From Branchiostoma belcheri (taxonomy: Eukaryota; Chordata; Leptocardii; Amphioxiformes; Branchiostomatidae): a stretch of DNA of 64,000 nucleotides. The notes below the pieces were generated by a model. That model saw nothing but the letters and a program-made list of their open reading frames with translations. It had not been told where the DNA came from and searched no databases. The stretch lies in the NCBI RefSeq assembly GCF_001625305.1, contig NW_017804165.1:1-64000 (forward strand), given 5' to 3'. Shown here one piece after another: positions 1-8,040 of the stretch (positions within the stretch are counted from its first letter, which is position 1; each line of letters begins with the position of its first letter). The position numbers and the translations under genes were made by a program.

Positions 1-2
1 CC

Positions 3-63
3 ATCCAGCACAGCTATGGGACTGCAGATGCCGAGGCAGACAGTGATGGTGAAGTGCATTCAG
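3..63 (+). CDS. Penultimate exon of a 5'-truncated gene
   Basis: Reading from base 3, the frame is open to a clear donor (CAG|GTAAAG) at 63/64 and encodes an acidic, low-complexity stretch (IQHSYGTADAEADSDGEVHS). It ends in phase 1, and the next exon at 253 accepts phase 1 and continues in frame. The rest of the gene lies left of the window. The family is not recognised. Confidence 0.6.
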
Positions 64-252
64 GTAAAGCATTGATGTGTTTTTGTATGTTGAATAAAGA
101 CAGTCCTAGTCCTAGTTGATGAATTCATTTTAAAATACTACTGACAACAGTTTTTCATCCTTCTGAAAGGTTAGCTTTGTTCAACGTGCACACTTTCGTG
201 TGGTGGGCATACTTTCTTGTTGTTTAGATTTTTGTACATTTCTTCATTGCAG

Positions 253-449
253 AGGAGGAGGAGGGTGCCAGGGCTACTCTGGTAAAAGACAGCCAGCTCA
301 TCGTAAGGGAAGACAGGAGAGTGGGTAGAGTTGTGGGTTTGGGTCCGCCAGTCCAAACTACCGGGAACAGCGCTAGCAGAAAACGAAAGAGCCGTGATCC
401 CCCCAAGCAACCCAGAAGGAAAGCAAGAAAAACCAAGAGGCAGGCCTGA
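253..449 (+). CDS. Terminal exon, acidic then strongly basic nuclear-type C-terminus
   Basis: The exon follows a good acceptor (TTCATTGCAG) and joins the exon ending at 63 in phase. It encodes 65 residues and ends with TGA at 447-449. It opens with a Glu run (EEEEG) and ends in a Lys/Arg-rich tail containing SRKRKSRDPPKQPRRKARK, which looks like a nuclear localisation or nucleic-acid-binding tail. The antisense open frames here are shadows. The function is unknown because only the C-terminus is in the window. AATAAA-type signals occur downstream (about 894), within duplicated sequence. Confidence 0.65.
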
Positions 450-539
450 TTCAATAAGGTATAGATTGCTCTTATAGTATATATATATACATGTACTAGT
501 ATAAGAAACAGAAAATGCTAACTGCGCGTTGAGTTGTTT

Positions 540-763
540 GAGGGCCTGCAAGCCCTTTTTCGTAAAGCGTAATCAGGCCGTTTTAGACTTCGTAATTCGT
601 AGGCAGCCTCCGCAAAAATCAGCGTAATTCGTAATTGGACATTAGCCGCAAATCGTAAAGTCGCAATCAGGTCTCGTAATAGACGGCGAAAATTTTGCGT
701 AATTCGTAATAGACGGCGAAAATTTTGCGTAATTCGTAATCACTACCCCCCTTGCAGGCCCTC
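540..763. mobile_element. Short MITE with 13-bp terminal inverted repeats and TTGTTT duplication
   Basis: The ends GAGGGCCTGCAAG (540-552) and CTTGCAGGCCCTC (751-763) are perfect inverted repeats. The element is flanked by identical 6-bp direct repeats TTGTTT (534-539 and 764-769). The 224-bp interior has no coding capacity. It is made of CGTAATTCGTAAT-like words, including two tandem copies of a roughly 32-bp unit around 680-740. Confidence 0.75.
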
Positions 764-868
764 TTGTTTATGATCTGAGGTGCTAATCTAATCCCTTTGT
801 TCCGAACACTTGGCAACCCTAGCTGCCACGCGACCACTCGGCATCTCCAGTCACAGCAGTTATGTAAA

Positions 869-1410
869 CATGAATACCGAACTGTGCGGTAGAAATAAAT
901 GTAAAATACTGTATATCTGAGCTGTGGCCTCTGTTTTCTGTACAGAGATTGTTTATATACTAGTATAAGAAAGAGAAACTGCCCATGTCAGTGTATGTAT
1001 TTTGTATGTTTGTTTGAAATTGGCAGTAAGAGTATGTGGACCACTCGAGTGACATTTCCAGCAGTGACGTAAACAAGATGTAATGTGCCAGACTTTTCTT
1101 GACAAGATGTAATGTGCCTAGACTTTTCTTGACAAGATCTTGAAATGTAAACAGAAATTTTACAGGGCACGTTTCTGATCGAACTGTGCGGTAGAAATAA
1201 ATGTAAATACTGTATCTTTGAGTTGTGGCCTCTATATATTCTGTACTTGTACGAATGCAGACTCACTATGGTAAGAATTCATTCACCGACAAGTGGCGTC
1301 TATGTTTTCTGTACAGATCGTTCATATACTAGAATAAGAGAAACTGCCCATGTCAGTTCATGTTTTTCGTATGTTTCTTTGAAATGGGAAGTAAGTGTAT
1401 GTGGAACAGT
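869..1410 (+). repeat. Local direct duplication, two diverged copies
   Basis: Sequence beginning CTGTGCGGTAGAAATAAATG occurs near 880 and again near 1182. The following blocks (TTTTCTGTACAGA, then GAAACTGCCCATGTCAGT) occur in the same order in both, with a small extra insert in the second copy. A weak third trace (AACTGTGCAGTAGAAAC) is at 2828. No gene is evident in 1410-2220. Confidence 0.6.
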
Positions 1411-2220
1411 ACCATCATTTTATATTCTAGACAGACATAAGTTTTTCTCAGATCAGGCTTATGCTTAGTTATGGATCGAAAATGATCAGTAAACGTTTCC
1501 GATTTAGCACGCCTGGTAAAAGCACAAGCCAGGCCTGGAATTTGTGAAAACAGGCTGTTCCCAGCAGGCTTGACTTGCAAAGCCATAAAAGAGCTTACTG
1601 AGGAGTTAGCGCCTATCTGAAACTTATTAGATCATCGATTGACATCAGAGGCGCTCTTCCATTTTCACACATTCTGTGGCAGTCAGTAGATAAGAAAAGT
1701 GCTGAGCCTTGCTGGGTATCGGTGATTTATGGCCTAAACCACGAGGTGCTAATCGACTACCTAATGTGTCGGCTTCATCTGCGAGAAATTTCGAAGTGAC
1801 CTTGTTACCAATGAGTGATTTCGGTGGCAACTATTACAGTGTTTCTCACATTTTTTCTTTTTATTTATCCATGATTAATAAAAGAGCTTGAGATCAGACA
1901 TAGAAAATAGAAAAGTCATAGAAAAGTCACTTCAACAATACACAAACAAACAAATCTGCTGCGCATTTAGATGAAAGACAAAACCGGATGAAGCCATTTG
2001 TCAATTTGACAATAATAATGGTGTTTTAACAGTGACCATGTGGGGACTGTTGTGACAGTCTTTCGTTATCAGAAGCTTGATCACAGAACGCAATTTCACA
2101 GCGCATGCGTGATGTTTTCGCCTGAGTTTTTAGTCATATCGTCAGTGACTTCGGACAGACCACCTCGTATCAACAGTGCTGTCGCATCCTTCCATCCAAC
2201 CTCCTTGTTCCAACGCAACA

Positions 2221-2276
2221 ATGGCCGACCTTGAGAATGCAATGGCGGCGCTAGAACTACTTTTCGAGCAGAGCGG
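2221..2276 (+). CDS. Exon 1 of the four-exon gene (start codon)
   Basis: The exon opens with ATGGCC preceded by AACA, encodes 18 codons plus two bases, and ends at donor GG|GTATGT. It is rich in Ala, Leu and Glu and probably helical. Confidence 0.65.
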
Positions 2277-4349
2277 GTATGTACAATATTAGGTTTTTAT
2301 TCAGAAGTAGAAGCCTATACGTGTATTGTTTAGTTTGAGCAGTAATTGAAAAAAGTTTGCCCTGTTCCCGCAGCCTCCTGTCAGGCGTTCCTGGATCGGT
2401 GTTTTTTTTTTGGGGGGGGGGTATTTTCTGACCAAACCGTAGATCGCACACAATAGAAGCTCCGGCTGGCAAGCCTACATATATCTCCGTGGAGCTTCTA
2501 TTGCGTGCGATCTACGTTTGATCAGAAAATACCCCCCTCCCCCCAAAAAAGGGGGCTGTTCCCGCACAGAATAGCGTTGGTGAAAATGGCCCAATGTCGT
2601 GTGTTACTGCATGTATCGATATTTTTGGGCTGGACTTCGGCAGCTAGTGCAATTTTCATAGTTGATGGAGTTGACAGTCGTAGTGCTCCAAGAAGTCTGA
2701 TGTATGAAAGAGCTAGAGAATGTGGGATCTAATGACCGCTAGTAAAGTAGGTCAAAAGACGTTTAGAAAAATGTGTGGTAGAAATGTAAACAGACCTGTC
2801 TGACACGGCTTCTCTATATTCTGAAGTTTAACTGTGCAGTAGAAACAAGTTTTGTGATACGTTTTTGTGCTTTTTCGTCTTTTATATCATACTTTTCGTT
2901 CCGCAAGACTGCCCGGCCGGTCCTGGTTTGTAAACGTGACCTCCGCATTATCGTGTCCTTGCAGCAAATGTAGCTTCTTGGTTAGGAAATCGGTTCTCAC
3001 ACATCCTTGTGTGGTATAACATGTCTTTTTCCCCCGGCGATTTCCAGCCTCACCCTGCCAGCTGGCCTGCGGCACATCCTCCTCCATCTGCCCCACACAG
3101 CTCCGGCAAACTCGAGCCGGCCGGACTGGGGGCCACGGCGCAGGCTGGCGGCTGCCCTCTTCCGAGGGCTCTGGGTGAGTGAACGTCGTTAGTACGTTGA
3201 GCTGGGAGGGGGAGAACTGTTATATATTTTAGAGACCCTGAGACAGCATGCCCCATCCATGATAGTCGAGATACCAGGCTACACTAGTTTGTTCTCGAGC
3301 AAACGCAAGAAAATTATCATCCCATGAAGGTCAGCTACATAATTCCAAATAATAATTTGTGTGTTGAGCAAAAAATCCTGGATAGGTTTTACTGGTAGTT
3401 TTGACGATAAAAAGTTCTGTAACAATGCGCATGGTGTTCACCCAATCTGATCTATGCTGGTTTCTTTTCTAGTATGGATCCGACAGGACGGTGGGGGCGG
3501 ACTCCCGGGCCCCGGGGAGGGACACACCCACCTATGTCTACCCGGAAGAGGTTAGGTGGGTCATGCGGGCTCGATTCCCCGACGACCCGGTCCGCCTGTA
3601 CGACGGGCAAGTTGAGGAGCAGCGGGCAGTACGTACATAAATTTGTATAAACTTTCTAAAAGTTGTGTCTAACCTTGTGACGGTAAATCTGAAGATAACT
3701 TGTGACTCCCCTCCTGGCTGGGAAGGCATCGTCTCGATCTGGAACCAAACTTTCTAGAAGTTCAGTCTAACTGCATTTGATATACTATACATCTGTCTAA
3801 CTGCATTTGACATATACTATACATTTGTCTTCATGCATTTGATATACTATACATCTGTCTAACTGCATTTGATATACATGTACTATACATTTGTCTCTAT
3901 GCATTTGATAAACATTTGTAGTAATACAGAACGTTGTGGTGGCATTTGAATCTCTAGACCAGTTATTCCTGGATGGAATTTCCTACATAAACTCATTATA
4001 CATACACATAACAGTTATGTGAGAGTATATAAGGAAGAAAGTTATGCGACAGAAATATATAGTGCATCTAAGAACATTTTAAACGGGTTTTGTCATATGC
4101 CTGTATTACAGAATTTGGTACTAGTAATCTGTGCAGATTAGTAAGTTGCTGTATTGTACAAACATTTTTTTCCATTCCTGTGCAGGTCTACTTCGTTGAT
4201 GTCGTAGATCTGGCCACGGCCACCTGGCCGTCCTGCCGCTGCGGGAGCGCCACTGGAACTTCCGGGGGGCCTGCCCGCCGCGGACGCCGGACCTCCCGCG
4301 CCACACCTTACCCCCACAAGCGTGGCCAGTAGCCGTAAAACTCTCGTAA
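2221..4349 (+). CDS. Four-exon gene, about 160-residue protein of unrecognised family, frameshifted last exon
   Basis: Exons are 2221-2276, 3048-3174, 3473-3628 and 4186 to the stop. Every junction is GT-AG and the phases fit (2, 0, 0). The start AACAATGG has a good context, and the protein begins MADLENAMAALELLFEQSG. The middle is Arg/Pro-rich and GC-rich at third positions, with a hydrophilic segment YVYPEEVRWVMRARFPDDP in exon 3 and a beta-like VYFVDVVDL in exon 4. As written the frame ends at TAG 4330-4332 (161 residues). However, after about 4212 the coding-like frame, with almost all codons ending in G or C (GHGHLAVLPLRERHWNFRG), is one base out and stops at TAA 4347-4349. A missing G in the short G run at 4211-4213 would explain this. 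The domain is not recognised. Intron 3 contains a tandem repeat, and a palindromic transposon sits just after the stop. Confidence 0.7.
2401..2550. repeat. Fold-back element with arms of about 60 bp
   Basis: The left arm (2403-2463) contains TATTTTCTGACCAAACC and TAGATCGCACACAATAGAAG. The right arm (2490-2548) carries the reverse complement (GAGCTTCTATTGCGTGCGAT and GATCAGAAAATACC). The arms are separated by about 25 bp, and G or C homopolymers sit at the outer ends. The word CTGTTCCCGCA flanks it as a direct repeat (about 2364 and 2557). It lies in intron 1 of the four-exon gene. Confidence 0.7.
3048..3174 (+). CDS. Exon 2 of the four-exon gene
   Basis: The acceptor is a pyrimidine tract ending GATTTCCAG and the donor is TGG|GTGAGT. 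With two bases from exon 1 it gives 43 codons, Leu/Pro/Arg-rich (LRHILLHLPH, then WGPRRRLAAALFRGLW). All three frames are open here; I chose this one because it alone continues in phase on both sides. A rival start at ATG 3020 reads into an early stop in exon 3. Confidence 0.65.
3473..3628 (+). CDS. Exon 3 of the four-exon gene
   Basis: The acceptor is TTTCTTTTCTAG and the donor GCA|GTACGT, giving 52 codons in phase 0 at both ends. Third positions are almost all G or C. This is the most clearly coding exon of the gene. Confidence 0.7.
3772..3912 (+). repeat. Intronic tandem repeat, about 33-36 bp unit, five copies
   Basis: The unit CTGCATTTGATATACTATAC followed by ATCTGTCTAA recurs five times with small changes (TAACTGC or TCATGC, and an occasional ACATGT insertion). 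It lies in intron 3 of the four-exon gene. Confidence 0.75.
4186..4349 (+). CDS. Exon 4 (terminal) of the four-exon gene, apparent frameshift
   Basis: The acceptor is TTCCTGTGCAG. The frame set by exon 3 gives VYFVDVVDL and then a weakly coding Ser/Arg/Gly tail ending at TAG 4330-4332. The +1 frame from about 4212 has nearly every codon ending in G or C and ends at TAA 4347-4349. I infer a single missing base in TGG at 4211-4213, either a sequencing error or a real allele. Confidence 0.6.
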
Positions 4350-4410
4350 AAAAACTGTGCCTTTTTGGAATGGTAAGCCATGGTAGGATGACAGTTATGG
4401 CGGTTTGGTC

Positions 4411-4612
4411 TACTCTCCAAGCAGAGGTTTGGGTTTTGGGTGTATTTTTAGCGTGTTTTTAGGCTTTTTTATAGGGGTTTCTCTTTTGCTCTGAATTTTT
4501 TTCCTGTTGGGTTTGGTAGGAAAAAAAATTCAGTGCAAAAGAGAAACCCCGATAAAAAAGCCTAAAAACACGCTAAAATACCCCCAAAACCCAAACCTCT
4601 GCTTGGAGAGTA
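4411..4612. mobile_element. Palindromic transposon, TACTCTCC family, exact 9-bp duplication
   Basis: It begins TACTCTCCAAGCAGAGG and ends with the exact reverse complement. The two halves are inverted copies of each other over about 90 bp around a short spacer at about 4502-4520. GGTTTGGTC occurs as an exact 9-bp direct repeat at 4402-4410 and 4613-4621. It has no coding capacity, so it would be a nonautonomous element. It lies about 60 bp past the stop of the four-exon gene. Confidence 0.85.
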
Positions 4613-4623
4613 GGTTTGGTCAG

Positions 4624-4692
4624 GATGCCATTGTTTATGCACTGTCTTCCTATCATGGCTTTACTTTCCAAACACAAAGCGATATCATGGAG
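4624..4692 (+). CDS. Possible small exon after the palindromic element
   Basis: The frame DAIVYALSSYHGFTFQTQSD runs to a donor GAG|GTATGA in phase 0 and joins the possible exon at 5034 in phase 0. The acceptor would be TTTGGTCAG, which is partly made by the transposon's target duplication. A stop lies in frame upstream. It could be 3' untranslated sequence instead. Confidence 0.25.
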
Positions 4693-5033
4693 GTATGAAG
4701 AGAGATATCTAAGTTAGATTCTAACGATACACATGTACATGTAGTTTTTTTTCCAAATTCAATTTCCGTTTTCATTGCTTTGTTGTTTACAAAATCACCG
4801 CAGATGTTTTATAATGTTTGTAATATGTTTGTATAATGTTGTTCTCCTCTGTTTTGGCTTTTAAAAATGTAGTCTTTTTATTAATACCATTTTCACCGAC
4901 CCTACATTGTATATTCTGTACTATATTTGTACTATACAAATGGACATATATCGTTTTTTTTTCCAAATGTACATACAACTTTGCATTGACAGTAAAGGTA
5001 ACTGAATTTGATATGCTCTTGTGTGCGTTTCAG

Positions 5034-5165
5034 TCTTCTTACAAATCTAAAATCACCCTTAGTGACATTCTGTTTTCCCTGGAGCAGTGTAAAATGGCTT
5101 ATACTAGTAGTTTCCAGAACAAAACGCCATTAGGACTGCATCCAGGCTATCAAAACACGAGATGA
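5034..5165 (+). CDS. Possible terminal exon
   Basis: A good acceptor (GTGTGCGTTTCAG) is followed by 43 open codons and TGA (start SSYKSKITLSDILFSLEQCK). Codon use is not GC-rich, unlike the confident exons. The frame joins 4624-4692 in phase 0. No family is recognised. Confidence 0.3.
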   Translation, partial: SSYKSKITLSDILFSLEQCKMAYTSSFQNKTPLGLHPGYQNTR

Positions 5166-5736
5166 TCACAATCTCCATTCCATGGGCTAACCTAAAGTAA
5201 ACAAGACCAACTTTGGCCAGACCGGAGAAAGCAGTTGTCACTTGCACAAAGAATTACTAATATCAGGCCAGCCTTCGTCTGGGTCTCGCGGAGACTCTCC
5301 AATAACGAATAAGTGTAGTATGATAGAGGTTATAGGTAACTATGGATGTAAAATACACTTACGACAATGACATGTTTCGGCAGAGCAAGAGCTCCCTTTA
5401 GTCTTTATAATGGCACTGAGCTTCTGAGTTCTGTCTGGAAACTCTTGGAGAAATTTGGCAATATGAACCCAGTAAATACATGCATTTTGTTGCAACATTT
5501 CCCTAAGAAAACCCACAAACAAAACCAAAACTTTTGAACACCTCTTGAATTTGACAATACATAAAACATACAGGATAAGCAAATAATAAGCCTAATACAA
5601 TCGTAATCCAAGTGTTTGTCCTGACATTTTGTCCTACAAACGGGGTATCAGGAAATATTTCGATCTTCCTTCAAACGCCTGCTTGTAAATCAGTAGAATG
5701 TAGGTCACGTCTGCAGTGTTTATTTTACGCTTCCAG

Positions 5737-5843
5737 TGAGCCGTATGCGGGCTCGGGCCTACAGCGGTCGGCCGGCCCGGGGCCCGCGTACAAACTGGGG
5801 CCGGCTGAACGACCAGCATGCGCCAGACTACGATAGTGTGTAG
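5737..5843 (+). CDS. Orphan terminal exon, Arg/Gly-rich C-terminus ending DYDSV
   Basis: After the acceptor TTTTACGCTTCCAG the phase-1 frame reads SRMRARAYSGRPARG and on to NDQHAPDYDSV, then TAG at 5841-5843. Third positions are mostly G or C, as in the confident exons. The upstream exon with a matching phase was not found. It may be an alternative last exon of the preceding gene or the end of a gene whose other exons I cannot see. Confidence 0.4.
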
Positions 5844-6700
5844 TACTTCAGTCTATCGAGCCTTTTTGGTAGTACAGAACGAGTTTCTGCGTCCACATCT
5901 CATCGCCGCGTATGTATACGGCCAAGCGGACGGCCGCGCTTACGTAGAGATTTTTTTCAGTGGCCTTTCCACAACTAACCAAAAGCCGCGAACATAGAGT
6001 ACAATATCGTCAAGGATGGGCCATTTAGCTGCACGCACACGCGACCACCATACGAAAGCCTACTTAACTACAACTGCGCCAAAATGAAAGTATCTGTCAC
6101 CATTTTTGTCGCCGGCGCGGCACCAGGCTCTCTGAAAACAAACGTCCGCCATGTTTTTTTTATCAGCGGAAGGTGCACAGTGCGCATGTGCCGACTGGCC
6201 CCTGGTTGTTTTATCAGGGGATTTACGGCTGTCTCCGCGAGCGGACGCAACCCCCCCGAAATTGACAGGGAATAAAACATTTTCGCGTTTTCATAACTAT
6301 TTGATGCGGAGAGTTAGGGAGATGCAAAGGTCAAAAAAATATATTTCACATACAAACGTCTCAACACAAAAAAGTTTTAAGGCTTTTTGAGAAGCCTGGT
6401 TAGCCGGGGCAGAAACCTTAAGACCTTAATGACCCCTAGTCCACAAGAAAATGTGTTAAATGTTGTAATTTCATTGATCTGTGCTATACAAAAAAAAACA
6501 CATGAATTGTCCACATGCCAAATTCAAACATACATGCAGCATTTAGACCCCATGTCTGTCCTAGTACATGTACATGTACATGTATGTATGGATACACCTA
6601 GACTGATGTTAAGTGTAAAAGAACTGAATAGACTTGCCTTTTCTTGCCCAACACAAAGTTTCAAGGGTCCAATCACAGCATTGTCGTCGTCTGTCACATG
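5844..6700. other. No gene seen
   Basis: GC-mixed intergenic sequence with short open frames only. A TACATG-repeat stretch (about 6568-6586) is the only structure noticed. Confidence 0.5.
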
Positions 6701-6705
6701 TTTAG

Positions 6706-7074
6706 CTGTCCCAGGCTTGTCTGTCCCAGGTTTACCTGTCCCACATTCATCTGTCCTACGTTCATCTGTCCCAGGCTTGTCTGTCCCAGGCTTGTCTGTC
6801 CCAGACTTGTCTGTCCCAGACTTGTCAGTCCCGGGTTCATCTGTCCCACGTTCATCTGTCCCACGCTTGTCTGTCCCAGGCTTGTCTGTCCCACATTCAT
6901 CTGTCCCAGGCTTCTCTGTCCCATGCTTGTCTGTCCCATGTTCATCTGTCCCATGCTTGTCTGTCCCAGGCTTGTCTGTCCCACATTCATCTGTCCCAGG
7001 CTTCTCTGTCCCATGCTTGTCTGTCCCAGGCTTGTCTGTCCCATGCTTGTGTGTCCCAGGCTTGTCCGTCACAG
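6706..7074. repeat. 15-bp minisatellite, about 25 units, with a 90-bp higher-order repeat
   Basis: The unit is CTGTCCCAGGCTTGT with variants (CCACATTCAT, CCATGCTTGT, CCAGGCTTCT). A six-unit block around 6889 recurs at 6979, so there is a 90-bp higher-order period. Because 15 is divisible by three and the unit lacks stops, several frames on both strands are open. The minus frame from ATG 7096 gives a hydrophilic GTDKP/GTDKH/GTDEC repeat. The plus frames give SVPGL and CPRLV repeats. I cannot tell whether any is translated. Confidence 0.85.
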
Positions 7075-7719
7075 GTTCTTCCTTCCCTTCTTCCATGGCT
7101 TTGTAAGTCTCTTGGTGGTTTCAGCCTGATAGGCAGAGCCTACTGATGGCTCCAAGGAACAGCCTTGTCTGAAAAATTAGCAAGGACAGAACATCTTTTT
7201 AAAATTAAATGAGGACATTGCGACATTGGCAGGAATACAAGAAGATCTGGGTGAAGATATAATTATAACAGAATGATGTACAGTGCCTTTTCAAAATACA
7301 TAGAAGCCAAGTCTAGTGGAAAAATAGACCTGAAGCAAAGACAACAACAACAAACGACATGGTAACTCTTGAAATGTTTGAGGTTAAGCTAATTTTGCTT
7401 TCTATCACAAAATCTACACTACTGTACAACAAAATTGTTTCAACCACAACCTTAAAACACAATTGCAACCAAACGTAAAACCTCCTACCTACTAGTAGCT
7501 TTCTATTCTACAAATTCTAATTTCTAATTCTACAAAATTTAACCACTACTGGTGTAGCCTGTCGTAACAAGACTTTGACTTGAAAACATTTTCACCCGGC
7601 CAGTTTTGAGGTTCTTCCAGTCCCTAAGGGCTCCCCTACACGTCATGGGTCAAACATACGTCATACAATGCAATTAGGCAGCAGTGTAATTTCAAGGAAG
7701 TGAGGTATTCTGAGGTCAG

Positions 7720-8040
7720 CAACATACTGTCAAACCTGTACTTGTGATCACCTCTACATAAAGACTATCTAGTCTGTCTATTGATATACTGTTCAGTCAA
7801 ACCTGTACAAGTGACCAGCTCTACATAATGACCCCCTGACCACTGATATACAGTCAAACCTGGTCATGATCAAGTGACCAACTGTACATAAGGACCACCA
7901 GCGTGACCTGGCCACTGATATACAGTCAAACCTGTACTAGTGACCACCTCTACATAAGGACCCCCTTGGAAATTTGATATACAGTCAATCCTGTACTAGT
8001 GACCTACTCATAGGGACCACCTGGCCAATGCAACCGCTTT
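7720..8040 (+). repeat. Tandem repeat of about 55-75 bp, five diverged copies
   Basis: Units contain CAGTCAAACCTGTAC, then GTGACCACCTCTACATAAGG, then GACC and ACTGATATA. They recur near 7727, 7793, 7850, 7920 and 7980. The last unit runs into GCTTTTTGGTGGTCCCTTAG. This is non-coding. Confidence 0.75.

Noticed and set aside
3020..3174. Start of the four-exon gene at ATG 3020 (MSFSPGDFQPHPASWP)
   Set aside because: The reading ends in phase 1 and meets a stop early in exon 3, whereas the start at 2221 gives consistent phases through all exons.
5340..5611. Minus-strand exon-like frame ending at TGTC|GTAAGT
   Set aside because: A plausible donor and acceptor exist (EMLQQNACIYWVHIAKFLQE), but codon use is unbiased and no neighbouring exon fits.
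6387..7106. 239-codon plus-strand frame and 190-codon minus frame
   Set aside because: Their length comes from the stop-free 15-bp minisatellite; the unique flanks look non-coding, so I report the repeat rather than a gene.
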